Shown piece by piece: positions 1 through 10,722 of a stretch of 64,000 nt of DNA. The DNA lies in contig JAVXUO010002137.1 of the NCBI GenBank assembly GCA_033065855.1, forward strand, positions 112,446-176,445, read 5' to 3'. How positions within the stretch are numbered: the stretch's first letter is position 1; every line of letters begins with the position of its first letter. The DNA comes from Escallonia rubra. Its lineage: Eukaryota; Streptophyta; Magnoliopsida; Escalloniales; Escalloniaceae. The notes beneath the pieces were generated by a model that did not search any database, was not told where the DNA came from, and saw only the letters and a program-made list of their open reading frames with translations. The position numbers and the translations under genes were made by a program.

Positions 1-1757
1 ATCTTTAACCAACATATTCATCACGTTAGGTTCATATTTGAGTTTACAGAAAACTTAAATATGAATTTGAAATAGTACCTCATTTTTTCTTATTAAATCT
101 CTTACGTAATTTTTTTTTACACGTTAGACAGCTAATTTTCAATATATAATATTTAAATAAAGTCATAATAGGTTACTATATTGGTTAGAAAATTTTGAAT
201 GTTTCAAATCGATTTCTGAATTGCATAAGGCTTATTATTTAAATGTTAATTATATTTGCTAAGTTAATTAATTGCAAACTTAAAGATCTCATTCAAAACA
301 ATGTTTGAAAATCTTTAGCAGTATTAATATATTAAACATTAGTTTTTATAACTCTTATTATGTTAGAAACACAATGCAATGAGGTGTCATGAGCTATCAT
401 TGTATTTCTCGCCTTAGTTATTAGATATTATATTTCAAGATCCCGAGTCAAGATTGAGTAAGTTAATAAAATATTTTAAAAAGTTAAAAAAGTGTATCAA
501 TGCATACCGCATTTCAAGAAACAAAAATATATTAACATCTTATGAAAAAAATATATACTTTTGCTAAAACTATAGTTGTTGGTTAGAATTTTTTAATATT
601 TTATTTGTAACCACCTTCGAGTAACTTGTCAGGACTATATTATTATTAAGTTCTTTTAATGGTCCAACCTATAGCGTTTCAAAATCAAGTCTCTTAGCTT
701 GAAAAGTTAGGTTAAGAGTTCTTTATCTTTGGAATCCTAAATGTCATAGTTCATTCTTATCTTCTTCATGAATCATTGTTTTAAGAAATCACCAACTTAT
801 TAAGATACAAACATGATATCCAGTAGATTTTTTTTCCCGTCTCATACACATTTAGAATTGCAATTTTGATTAGATGATCATGCAATTGTTGCAGAATATT
901 TGTATTGCTATATATGTTTTTTTTTTGTTAATTTGAACTATTAATTTAAAGAATAATAAGTAGATTGTGTTACAATGTCGTTACTAGATTTTTACCTTCT
1001 TTAACATTGTCAAACAGTACTGTAACATGCGCAATCTACTCATTGTTCTTTCAACTTATAGTTCAAATGAACTAAAATAAACATATATGCGTATGCAAAT
1101 ATTACGCAACAATTGCATGAAAATCTAATCAATATTTTAATAGTCAAATCCAAAGGCTAGTACGTAAATGTATGTTTGTAGCATAGAGTTTAAACATTGT
1201 AAAACTAATTTTTTTAGATTTATAAGGTTTACAAATATTGCGACAATTATACCACGGATTTTTCAACAATAAATCGTAGTAAAGAATTTGATTTGTTTTT
1301 TAAATCCTTATACATGGGATTTAACCAGTTTGATGATTGTGAGGTCTTATTTAAAAATGCTGACTTATAATTTTTTTATTAAATCTATATATCACATTAT
1401 GCATTTTTAACAATGATTTTTTTTATGTATATTATGTATATATATATCTATATATATGAATAATGATATTACATTTAACCCAATTAGAATGTCATATTTT
1501 TCCCTTCTAAATCTAATATGTTATGTTGATTTTTTTTATATTTGAAATTTTATATTCACAGTAAATAGTGGTTTTAAGAATACAATAGTCAAAATTAAGT
1601 CATAATAAGTTATTGCATTGATTAGGTTGAGTTCTAAAATATTTAGAATTAAATTTTAAATTATACAACCCTCATTATTCTTGTAACATTAATCAAATTT
1701 AAAAATAAGATACCTATCAAAATTCAAATCAATTGTTAGATCATTTTTTCCCTAAAT
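1..1757. other. AT-rich gene-free stretch with degenerate repeats
   Basis: No open reading frame or RNA gene is recognisable. The sequence is very AT-rich. A loose repeat unit containing variants of 'agtcataataagttattg' appears at about 150-240 and 1560-1700 and again beyond this stretch at 2060-2390. The copies are too diverged to assign to an element class; they look like old repeat remnants. Confidence 0.5.
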
Positions 1758-1805
1758 CTCGTAAGTTGTTTAATCTTAATTAATTAAGATTAAACAACTT
1801 ACGAG
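1758..1805. repeat. 48-bp perfect palindrome
   Basis: The 48 bases read identically on both strands, centred on the AT-rich core CTTAATTAATTAAG. The right arm plus flank (attaaacaacttacgagag) recurs at about 1830-1850 in a short tandem duplication. It abuts a CACTA-type subterminal repeat array and may have formed by rearrangement of a transposon end. Confidence 0.85.
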
Positions 1806-1810
1806 AGTTT

Positions 1811-2023
1811 ATTTTTACCGACGGTGAAGGTAATTAAACAACTTACGAGAGTTTATTTTTAAAGTCCGTCGGTGAAGGTCTATTTTTACCGACGGAGTTT
1901 TTAGCAATAATATTTTACGACGGACTTTTACTGACGGAGGTTTCCGCCGGTAAAACTCCTTTTAGCGACGAAATCTAATCCGTCGCTAAAAATCCGTCGC
2001 AAAAGACGTCTTTTCTTGTAGTG
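1811..2023. mobile_element. Lone CACTA transposon terminus
   Basis: The stretch ends in CTTTTCTTGTAGTG, the reverse complement of the canonical CACTACAAGAAAAG terminus of plant CACTA (En/Spm) elements. Inward of that end lie several subterminal copies of variants of 'tagcgacgg' and 'ccgacgg' in both orientations. No matching opposite end is visible upstream, so this is a truncated element or an isolated end. It carries no coding sequence. Confidence 0.75.
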
Positions 2024-2730
2024 ATTGTAACATTATATATATATGAGTTTTTTTATTCATATTAGAGAGTGGTTTTGAAGATATAATAGTTAATATTAAA
2101 TCTTCATAAGTTAGTATAAATAAATGTTTGCTTCTGATCGAATTTTCGTTTTTTATATGTATGAGTTTTTAAATTCATATTAGAGAGTAGTTTTAAAGAT
2201 ATGATAGTCAATATTAAGTTCTAATAAGTTAGTATAATGATGATGTTGAGTTTTAGAATGATTAGAATTAGTTTTTGAATTTTATGGACATAATTGTCAA
2301 AAAGAAGTTTTAATAGATTAGTATATTGATTATGTAGAATTTTAGAATGATTAGGATTAGTTTTTAAATGAAATAAAACTTACTAATATAGAAGTTAATT
2401 AATCTTAAAATTAGGATCTAATGACGTGTCATATAAAGAAGCGATGATGTGTCATGTGTCTTGAGAACAAATATGATTGAGAAAGTCTCTATGATTTATG
2501 CTCTGAAAATTGACATGTCTGCAATTCAATCGCAGCTTTGGCGAGTCTTGACTCCTGTAATATACCTAGATATGAATGTATATATCATAAGGTTCAGAAA
2601 AGAAATTCCTCGTGAAGGATCCTTACCATCCTCAAACAAACGAGTAAGCTGGTCACATCATTATGGATAAGAAGAGTAAAGAGCTTTGTAAAATGAAGAT
2701 CATTGTGCAAATTGAGCTTTAACATCGCTT
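2024..2730. other. Gene-free AT-rich spacer with repeat units
   Basis: Two or three imperfect copies of a unit of about 110 bp lie here (2060-2135, 2180-2290, 2290-2390). They share variants of 'gatatratagtcaatattaa' and 'agaatgattagaattagttttt'. I see no gene. The short open frames are random. Confidence 0.45.
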
Positions 2731-2751
2731 ATACACTACAAGGAATAAGGC

Positions 2752-3050
2752 CTTTAGCGACGGATTTTCCCGTCGCTAAAGGCCTATATTTCGTCGCGAA
2801 AACTTTTAGCGACGGAATTACCGTCGCTAAAAGTCCCTCGTATAAAAGGCTGTTGGTAAAAGTTTTGCGACGAAATTATAAAATCCGTAGTCTAATATAG
2901 AACGTTTGGCGACGGATTTATTTCTGAATTAGCGACGGAATATTCGTCGCTAATTCTGTTTTACGTACTTTAATTTATTTTATTTTTTACGAAATTAGCG
3001 ACGGGATAAAATGTTTAGCGACGGAATTAATCCGTCGCTAAAAGTTAAAG
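2752..3050. repeat. Left subterminal repeat array of the CACTA element
   Basis: At least eight copies of 'tagcgacgg' or its complement 'ccgtcgcta' lie within 300 bp, often paired as short inverted repeats. In CACTA elements such arrays are transposase binding sites. The same motif occupies the inner side of the right end. Confidence 0.8.
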
Positions 3051-3315
3051 TCATTTTTTAATTTTTTTTAAAATTTTTTAATGCCCAAACCTGTAATAAA
3101 AAATTCAAACCAATTGGGTCCCATCTTCCGTCAACAATCTCAATATATCAAATGCACGATTAACAATCTAAAATCATCGATTAACAAATCATCGATCAAT
3201 AATCACAATTAACAACCTAAAATTATCAAATAAATAGTCAATGTTCACAACATTGTTCAAAATGTACATATCCGATGCGATTAATTTAAAATATTGTCTA
3301 ATTACGCCTCAGAGT

Positions 3316-3758
3316 TCAACATTGAGGGAAAGGCTTTTCACAAGTGCTTTGATCAAACACGCTGACTTGAAAACGCATTTGCCCCATGTGTTGAAAGATT
3401 ACAAAGTCTCCTAGATGGAGGTCATGTTGTTGCACGAATTCGTTCCAACCCTCTTCGAAGCAAAGAACCTCTTGGCCAACCTTCTTCTTCAATTTAACAA
3501 GCCATGACCCCTTGCGGCTGGTTAAAGTTGCTTCAAATCTCAATGTGGTAAGCAATCGCCAAAATGCTACTGGTAGGGCCTAACATATTCATAATACAGT
3601 AAGACATGTAAGTTTTTAACCAAAGATAAAACTTTTAACACACACGAAAACATAGAGAAAACGGGATGACATACAAGTTCTGTATGAAAACCAGGCATCA
3701 TGACCTTGAAGAAGTGCCTGTTGACTGAAACGTCCCTGTTCACCGAAGCAGAAGCCAT
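3316..3758 (-). CDS. B3-domain protein (REM-like), carried inside the CACTA element
   Basis: Two exons on the minus strand, 3758-3675 (84 nt) and 3579-3316 (264 nt), join in frame across a GT-AG intron to give 115 aa. The product is nearly all one plant B3 DNA-binding domain: HFFKVMMPGFHTEL, then ALPVAFWRLL, the core with GW..F...H.L..GD..IF at residues 70-90, and a terminal VSVFDQSTCEKPF. This is the layout of REM/VRN1-type B3 proteins, which bind DNA in the nucleus, usually through several B3 repeats and at greater length. It has no stop or frameshift, so it is an intact but shortened copy, probably captured by the transposon. Expression is not shown by sequence. It could be a pseudogene still free of lesions. 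Confidence 0.7.
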
Positions 3759-4084
3759 TTAACCTACTTTAACATGAAAAACCAATCGATGATTATTCAA
3801 TCGACGAGCATCAATTTCATAGTTGAATTAAATCTATCAAATTATGTTAAAGTGATGCTAAAAAAACAGATCCACAGTGAGTTGTAGCTAAAATGACTAC
3901 CACAAAAATCTCAACTACGCACATCATCATTTCACCACCCAAATAGCCACCTATGTCACGGAAAGTAAGAAGCAAAATGTTGTTGTGCGATAAAGTCCTG
4001 AGTAAGAGTATCAAGCTATGGCGCATGCTCCATATTACCGCTAATAAGATAGCTCCCGTAGTCTTATATAAGCTTGGTTTTGGG

Positions 4085-4335
4085 AATCCATCTCCTGTGC
4101 AGTTTTAGTGTCTATTCATATTACTTCCAATCAGGTCTGTCGTGTTTCGACCAAACCATACTGACATAGACTGTCACTTAAACTGAGAACATGTGCAGGA
4201 TGAACTTACTTCTACTATAATGTAAATACAACGAATAAACTTGCAGATGTTCTGACTAAGTCATTGGGAAGGGACTCGGATTAATCATGATCCATGACTG
4301 TAAGAAGCTGGGCATGCTAAGTGTCCATACAGTGT
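4085..4335 (+). pseudogene. Ty1/copia RNase H-end remnant
   Basis: The translation contains IDCH, then frameshifted pieces ending in LADVLTKSLGRD at about 4242-4277. This matches the end of copia polyproteins, where 'DCH' and 'ADxLTKSL' close the RNase H domain. A stop and at least one frameshift interrupt it. It is a fragment within the CACTA element, with no LTR seen nearby. Confidence 0.6.
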
Positions 4336-5033
4336 ATTAGTGTCCGCCGTCGGGGCATATGGGTCTTTGTATTAGTGTCGGCTTCTACGCTTCCAATTCT
4401 TTATACTTCACATGATATCTTACAAGTGCTGTTCATCAACCTAATAGGCAAAACATTTCTAAATTCCATAAATTCAGTAACTTCGCAATGTGCATAGTTA
4501 ACAAGGATTTTTATAAAGGAAAACTAAAAACTGCTCATAAATTCGGTAACTTCCATGGCAGATGTGTAGTGCTGTTGTGTGCATGCTAGTGGAGATTATT
4601 GAGTTGTGCGGAAAAGGCAGTCTCAGCAGAGACGTAGCTTTGCAAGGTTGCAGGGGTACAAGAAGATATTCGTTTACAGATGATTTAATTCGTTCCTCGT
4701 GATGCTGGCGCTAGAATGCAAAGATCATGTTGCTATCGTCATTATTTTATTGTCCTTTCTACCGTTCTCACATTTTTGCATGTTTTTTTATGTGGTATGA
4801 GAATTGAGTTTCTAGATAAGTTCAAACCAGAGGTGGTGGATTTTTCAATCCAATTAATTTATTTATTGTCGGTGGTGCCGAATGGCAGTCGAACTTGGCT
4901 GGCAGTTTGTAGCCACTCAATTCGTTTTGTTTTTTGCCGAGCTCTAACCATCTCCATTATAATACTTCTTCTTGCTGCATTGAGTACTTTGAAAGACCAA
5001 AAAAAGAAAACCCTTCTTCCTTCATCCTGTCCA

Positions 5034-5122
5034 TGGAGAAAGAAGAAGTTCTACAAATAGTGATGTTCCCATGGTTAGCCATGGGGCATTTGATACCCTT
5101 CTTATACCTCTCAGCCTATTAA
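5034..5122 (+). pseudogene. UDP-glycosyltransferase N-terminal fragment
   Basis: ATG at 5034 opens MEKEEVLQIVMFPWLAMGH followed by LIPFLYLS. This is the start of plant family-1 UDP-glycosyltransferases, closest in style to the UGT91/rhamnosyltransferase group, where the His of the GH pair is the catalytic base. A stop follows at 5120-5122. No PSPG sugar-donor box is found downstream, so only the first exon start is present. It is probably a fragment captured by the surrounding CACTA element. Confidence 0.65.
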
Positions 5123-5435
5123 TCAACAGTGTGAGGCGCTGTTGTCTCTTTCATCGGCTTTGGCGACTTTTGCTTTTCAGTCGGGTCGTGGAGGTTCGCA
5201 ACAGTGGTTTGATGGTGTACAGAAGGGCAAATCTCTTCCATTTATCCTTCCGTCGTACTAGTACTTCCTTGTGACTATTTGTCCTGTGGTTATTTTGTGT
5301 TAGTCATTGTCTCGATTGGATAGGGATATCATCCAACTTGTTGTGTTGGCTTATGCGTAACTACTATCGTAAATTCTGATCCTTCTTTCAGGATAAAGAT
5401 TAGAAAAACAACACGATAAAGGCCACCAACCAAAC

Positions 5436-5576
5436 CCAAAGAAGTTGGTTGAGTTGGCAAAGGGCCTCGAGGAGTGGCCTCGAGATCCCGTGTTCGATTC
5501 CTCCCTCTCCTTAGGATTACTCATATTTGCAGTTCTATTATTTCCCAATTTGAAAATTTCAAAAAAAAAAAAAAAA
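5436..5576 (+). mobile_element. tRNA-derived SINE with poly-A tail and target duplication
   Basis: The element has a box A-like 'ttggttgagttggc' and a box B 'gtgttcgattcc' (RNA polymerase III promoter), a short body, and ends in 16 A residues. It is flanked by direct repeats gccaccaaccaaac (5422-5435) and gccaccaacccaaac (5577-5591). The overall form resembles the Au-like SINEs of plants. It inserted into the CACTA element, so it is younger than that element's assembly. Confidence 0.8.
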
Positions 5577-5841
5577 GCCACCAACCCAAACGCCAGATTA
5601 TGTACATTTATTAAGTCACAGATCTTTCTAAAATACTTTCGTTCACATATTTAATCCTTTTTTTAACGGTCGTGTTAACTCTAGGCTTTCACGTTCGCTC
5701 TCTGTCGCTTAGCTCGGCGAATAAGTGGTCCACCTCTCCCTCCATACGAGGATACGCACCGAAACTTATCATAACTGGCTCTCTTTGTCGTTTACTTGCC
5801 CCTGAACAGACAACCTTAACCGAAACGGAAAACAGAAAAAA

Positions 5842-5925
5842 ACCGGTTCCGACTACGCCTCGGGAAGCAATTCGCCGTCGGTCGCGGGCTTCCCGTATTG
5901 TTCCCAAGGTGTAGTCGGAACCAGT
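5842..5925. repeat. Imperfect hairpin (25-bp arms, about 34-nt loop)
   Basis: Arms 5842-5866 and 5901-5925 are inverted copies matching at 22 of 25 positions. The three differences become G-U pairs if the minus strand is transcribed. The arms are moderately GC-rich, unlike the surroundings. It lies within the CACTA element. It could be a decayed inverted repeat or a small-RNA-producing hairpin; no function can be read from sequence. Confidence 0.6.
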
Positions 5926-6756
5926 CTCTCTGTCGATCGGGAAGCAACTAGGGCATCAATCTCACAAAATCACACCTTCAGTTTCATGCCTCACACGCTT
6001 CTCAATAGCATCCTTTTCCCCCATTTTTCGGGATTAATTAACCGTAACTATTTCTTTCTAATTAAGGTTTTATACATGTAATCGTGTTGCAGACTGTAAT
6101 TCTGATCGTTCACTTGCTACAAGGGAGTATGTGGGGCATGTTTAATTTGCTAGGGCACACGTGGAAGATCATTGGTTAGGTAAAATTAAATTTGAATTCT
6201 ACTTGCAGTTAACCTCGTCGCTGCATTCCTCAAATTTTATTCAGAAATGCACTATGTTGACACACTAATGTACGAGTAATGTTTTTGTATGAGGAGTGAA
6301 ATTTCCTATCACATCCTCCTTTCCCTTTTGGGACGTGCCGAAATCTGGGTACCTCGTCCCCGAGAATGCTGCTCCCTCCCCCTTCCATAACGTTTGCCAC
6401 GTTTAGTTTATCGCTACGTTCTAGGACATGATTCGAACATCTAAAGGTTATATTGAACTCAAATAAGTATTGTTTGACAAATGAAACTAAAGCAAGAGCA
6501 GTGGGTAAAGACTTCGAACTGTGCTCTAAGAATTTGCAAACAGTCACATGGGGCAGAATCCGTCTGAACAACAAAGTGAATGACATCATAAATAATTCAG
6601 ATAATTTAGGGCAATTGACAAATTAACAAAAAATTGAACCTAAATTGACATACAAATCTAAATAAACCAGGCATAATTTAGGGCATGTAACCTAAATTGA
6701 AGACAAAATAACAAAAAATTCAGATAATTTAGGGCAATTGACATACAAATCTCGAG

Positions 6757-6990
6757 GTGGGTACGACGGCGGCGGCGTTGGTGGTGCGGCGGCAGTGGTG
6801 GGTTTCGTTGCGCGGCGACAGTGGTGGGTTTCGTTGCGCGGCGACAGTGGAGGGCTTTGTGGCACGACCGGAGTGCAAGGCTTGGTGGCGCGGCGTCGGG
6901 TGGGGGACGGGAGTGTCGCCGGAGCTGGGTCGCCGTAGAGAAGGGTCGCCGGAGGTGAGAACGGCGGTGGGTGGGTGAGAGCAGAATTTC
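6757..6990. repeat. GC-rich repeat tract inside the CACTA element
   Basis: This island of GGC/GGT-rich sequence contains two adjacent copies of a unit of about 27 bp (ggtgggtttcgttgcgcgg plus gacagt, 6797-6852). The frames through it give Gly/Val/Arg-rich low-complexity translations with no known domain. It may derive from a captured GC-rich first exon, but I do not recognise the source. Confidence 0.45.
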
Positions 6991-7039
6991 AGAGAGAACG
7001 GGGAGAGAGAAAGAAACCAGATCTGTTTTTAAATGGAGG

Positions 7040-7376
7040 ATCTTTAGCGACGGAATAACACCGTCGCTAAAACTCCGTCGGTGAATGTCTTATTATAAAG
7101 ACTTTTTGCGACAGACTTTTTAGCGACGGTTTTATTCCGTCTTTTAAATAATTTAAAAAAAAAAACTCAAAATTACTAATTTTATAAAAAATATTTAGCG
7201 ACGGTAGTTCCGTCGCTAAAAGTCCGCCGTTAAAAATCCGTTCCAAAATACTTTTACCGACGGTGTCTTCCGTCGGTAATAGTATTTTGCAACGGATTTT
7301 TAACGACGGGATATTCCGTCGCTTAAAGACATGTTTAGCGACGGAATACCTTCCGTCGCTAAAACTCCGTCGCAAA
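7040..7376. repeat. Right subterminal repeat array of the CACTA element
   Basis: Repeated 'ttagcgacggaat' / 'ttccgtcgctaaa' motifs, plus the 'ccgacgg' variant also seen at the lone CACTA end near 2 kb, lead up to the right terminus. The shared variants show the two elements belong to one family. Confidence 0.8.
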
Positions 7377-7754
7377 ATACATATTTTCTTGAGGTGATAT
7401 ATGTTCCTCCTGGGAGTTAGTCTTTAAAGATAGAGCTCGTTTGGAAATGATGCTCAAAACAAATTATTAGTAAAACTGAATTTTCTTTTGTTTTCAAAGC
7501 AACTATAATCTTTTTTGCATAACAGTTACGACTTACGAATATGTAGAAATTGCTCAAGGCACTAGCTAACATGTGACAGGTATGTTTGGATAACAGATGC
7601 TGATCATAATAACTTTACCATCTGTTACTACTTTTTGGCTAAACAAACAATCACTTACTTTTTGTTGACACTCGCTGTGAAACTTTTTTTTTTTACTTTG
7701 ACCATCTCAAAATTAGTCTCAAACATTCACTAAAAACACTTACTTTTCATGTAC

Positions 7755-8538
7755 TTTAGATCAGTTGCATCAAACTCGCAAATTTTGTGGCATACCTTGG
7801 AAATATGTGTTTATTGCTAACCTATGGCAAATTTGGAAAGACATGAACAAGCAAAGTATGGAAGGAGTGCAGGCTAACATGGAAATCTCTGGGAGAAAAG
7901 TGCTGGATTGTGCAAAGGAGCTGATGGAAGCCTTTGCCACTCAAAAAAAATCAAAAAAGAGTAGATAACCTAGACTGATATGGTGGTTTGCTCCCAGTGC
8001 AGGTAAAATAAAGATCAACACTGATGGAAGTAGGAAACAAGAAGGATATGGAGGCTTTGGAGGACTCTTGAGAAATGACAAAGGAGAATTGTGGGGGGGG
8101 GGGGGGGGTTGGGTTCTATGGAAACCTCCCAATCTGCAATTCGTTAGAAGCGGAGTTACATGGAATGCTCAAAGGGCTCCAGCTGATCAAAGGCAAAGGA
8201 ATTTAAGAAGCTACAGTAGAGACAGACTCAGAAACCGTGAGGGACCTGCTGACAAAGGATTGCAACTCTTGCCACCCCCTCATAAATCTAATAATGGATT
8301 GCAGATTTTTGCTAAGGGCTACAGGAACATCCTTATCACAGGTGCCAAGGGAAGGTAACACACGTGTTGACTACTTAGCCAACCTTGGGACCAACCATGA
8401 TAAAGCTTTTGAATATCTAGAAGAACCCCCAAGAGGGATGGAAAAAATATTAAGAAATGATGCCGAAGGAGTAGGCAGGCTGCATATGTAATTCTATTTG
8501 TTTAACTTCCTATGTACCAAAAAAAAAAAAAAAAAACC
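7755..8538 (+). pseudogene. LINE (non-LTR retrotransposon) 3' end with RNase H remnant
   Basis: The translation reads ANLWQIWKDMN, then IKINTDGS with GGFGGLLRNDKG, and finally VPREGNTRVDYLANLG. These are the linker, the first Asp motif and the last motif of the RNase H domain (RVT_3 type) at the end of plant L1-like ORF2 proteins. Frameshifts fall around the 18-base G run at 8092-8109, and a TAG interrupts it at about 7966. A poly-A tract at 8520-8537 ends the element. It is a 5'-truncated dead copy, as most LINE insertions are. Confidence 0.72.
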
Positions 8539-9594
8539 TCGCTTTAGTTTCGAAAGTTGCACTGAACCTCCTTTTGCGTTGAGGAATTAGAAAATCTAAC
8601 CATTTTTGGCGTTTGGTTCTTAAATGCTGCTATTCTTGCTGTTAACTATTCAAAATACAAGGAAGTGTAGTCTAAATTAGGGTCGAAGGTATCAATTACT
8701 GACGCAAGGATGCAAATTGCTAACCGCCCTCTTTGAATCTCTTTCTTCTTCCTTTTTTCCTTTTTCTAGAGAGGTACATTACAAAACCTATCACACGATG
8801 TTGCTATTGTCAGGTTTGTGCAAGGTGTGACACATTCAAATTTGAACTGGATAATATTTCCACAAAAAAAAAGAAGAAGAGTTATAACCAAAAAAACAAA
8901 AAGGATATAGGGTTCCTTAAACTAGTGTACAAAGGAACAATGATGTAGCAGGGGGCAACACTAACATAAGTTTGCATGTTATAAATATTAGACCTCTTAC
9001 AGCCCATGAAGGAATCATCATTTAAGATTCGACTTTTCCCAGCTTATAGCAGATGGACCAAGGCTAAATTGGATTTGTCATCATATTTTACTTGTCTTTT
9101 CTTTAGCATATGGTACCAAATACCACCACCAATTAGCATTATCACCGTTACGTTGGGCAGTGCAAAAGAGTAATGGCAGCTGTGGTAACAATGAGCTGTT
9201 TCTGTTGGTCGTTGTAACTTGTACATATGATACTTTCTTTATCCTATGTATATACCGTTGTAACTTGTACATATGATACTTTCTGCAGTGGCTTTATATA
9301 TATGTTGTTGAATCGTACATATACTTTGTTTCGTTCCTCCACAGGTCCCAATCACCCCTAATTACCAAAAGTTTTAAATTTCAGATTTGATTCCATAAAG
9401 GTTTTGATCTTAGAAAAGCAATGTAGATCTGGGTTTGAGCAAAGTCGGTGGTAATTAATGCTTGAGAGGAATTATGATGGTTGTTTCGTGGCTACGATGA
9501 AATTTGGTGAAGCTTTGCAGACGTAATTTACAGTATCAAAGTAAATAGGAGTCTTCGTGAATAAAACTCAATTTTACAATGGAAAGAACAATAG
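8539..9594. other. Gene-free spacer
   Basis: I find no gene. A short tandem duplication of 'cgttgtaacttgtacatatgatactttct' type sequence occurs at about 9210-9285. The rest is AT-rich unique-looking sequence. Confidence 0.4.
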
Positions 9595-10722
9595 TGATAG
9601 AAAAGGTGAAGGGAAAGATAATTATATTAGAGAGTATTGATAAAACTGAGTGCAATGAAGCTTTTATATAGGCAAAAGAAAACTATCCTACCAGAAATAG
9701 AAAAGAGAATCCTACAGAACTTAGGAGAACTCTAGAATAATCTAGACATAGGACAATAGAGAAAATGTAATTGTCATATTAATATATATAATCTAACATC
9801 CCCCCTCAAACTCAAGTTGGTAGAAAAGAACAAGCCTGAGTTTGGAGGTTAAGTCCAGAGTGGTGTCTTGATACTAGCTGCACTATGCAAGATCCAAGTT
9901 GAGATGAATTTCATGTGTAGAGTTTGGCGATGCAAGAACAGAGCAGGAGTCCCGGGGTGAAGTCTGACAACCATCAAGGTCTTGGGGTGATGTCCGACAA
10001 TTAAGAACAGATCAAGAGTCCCAGGGTGAAGTCCGACGACCATAAAGTCTCGGGGTGAAGTCTGGCGACTAAGAACAAGGAAGGAATCCCGGGGTGAGGT
10101 CCGACGACCATAAAGGTCTCGGGGTGGCGACTAAGAACAAGGCAGGAGTCCCGGGGTGAAGTCCGACGACCATAAAGTCTCGGGGTGAGATCCAGCGACT
10201 AAGAACAAAGCAAGAGTCCCAGAGTGAGGTCCGCAGACTAAGAGAAATTTTATTTTATTTTATTTGAGCTAAAGAGATATGCTAGAGTTGATGAACATTA
10301 AGAGTGGGCGGTGGCTAGGGTTTCGTCATAAGCGAAGATCAACGTATAGAAGGGGCAAGAAAGAAAGACCAAAATCTTGAACTCAAGAAGAAAAGAAGAG
10401 CACGAAAATAACACAAAAGCACTTGAGTTGGCCCCGCGAACAGCAGAAGGCCGTCCGCCGGAGGTTGCGAAAAAAGTTGAAAAACTCTCAAACCGACGGA
10501 TCGTATGGCTCTGATACCATGATAGAAAAGGTGAAGGGAAAGACAATTATATTAGAGAGCCTTATGAAACTGAGTACAATGAGGCATTTATACATGTAAG
10601 AGAAAACTATCCTACCAGAAATAGAAAAGGGAATCATATAGAACTTAGGAAAACTCTAGAATAATCTAGATATAGGACAATAGAGAAAATGTAATTGCCA
10701 TATTAATATATATAATCTAAGA
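9595..10722 (-). mobile_element. Complete TRIM-type short LTR retroelement
   Basis: Two direct repeats of about 204 bp (9595-9798 and 10520-10722), starting TG and ending CA/GA, bound a 0.7-kb interior. The same 5 bases, AATAG, flank both sides (9590-9594 and 10723-10727). Read on the minus strand, TGGTATCAGAGCCA (10519-10506), complementary to initiator tRNA-Met, directly follows the 5' LTR. A purine run (revcomp of 9799-9810) precedes the 3' LTR. The interior encodes no gag or pol. It has only an 82-codon open frame of unknown meaning (10546-10298, beginning in the LTR) and a minisatellite. Size and structure fit terminal-repeat retrotransposons in miniature, which move using enzymes of other elements. 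Confidence 0.92.
9933..10240. repeat. 62-70 bp minisatellite inside the TRIM element
   Basis: About 4.5 tandem units begin with variants of 'aagaacaaggcaggagtccc' and contain 'ggggtgaagtccgacgacca' and 'aagtctcggggtg'. Units vary in length by small deletions. It makes up nearly half the interior of the TRIM element. Expansion of an internal repeat is common in non-coding LTR elements. Confidence 0.85.

Larger units (their letters stand above)
2734..7396. mobile_element. CACTA element carrying host gene pieces (Pack-CACTA-like)
   Basis: The left end reads CACTACAAGG and the right end reads CTTGAGGTG, the complement of a CAC-type terminus. Both sides are flanked by ATA (2731-2733 and 7397-7399), the 3-bp target duplication expected of the CACTA superfamily. 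Dense subterminal repeats (variants of tttagcgacgg / ccgtcgctaaa) fill about 2752-3050 and 7040-7375. Inside are a two-exon B3-domain gene, a copia RNase H remnant, the first codons of a UDP-glycosyltransferase gene and a SINE, but no recognisable TNP1/TNP2 transposase. It therefore looks non-autonomous and assembled from captured or inserted sequence. The 4,663-bp size suits such elements. The imperfect right terminus suggests it may no longer be mobile. Confidence 0.82.

Noticed and set aside
4716..5060. 114-codon hydrophobic frame before the glycosyltransferase fragment
   Set aside because: It overlaps the fragment in another frame and shows no family signature.
5441..5510. Possible tRNA gene (box A and box B)
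   Set aside because: No cloverleaf can be drawn, a poly-A tail and target duplication follow, so it is a SINE head.
9933..10240. Regularly spaced repeats resembling a CRISPR array
   Set aside because: Units are directly adjacent with no unique spacers, lie between LTRs of a TRIM element, and the organism is a plant.
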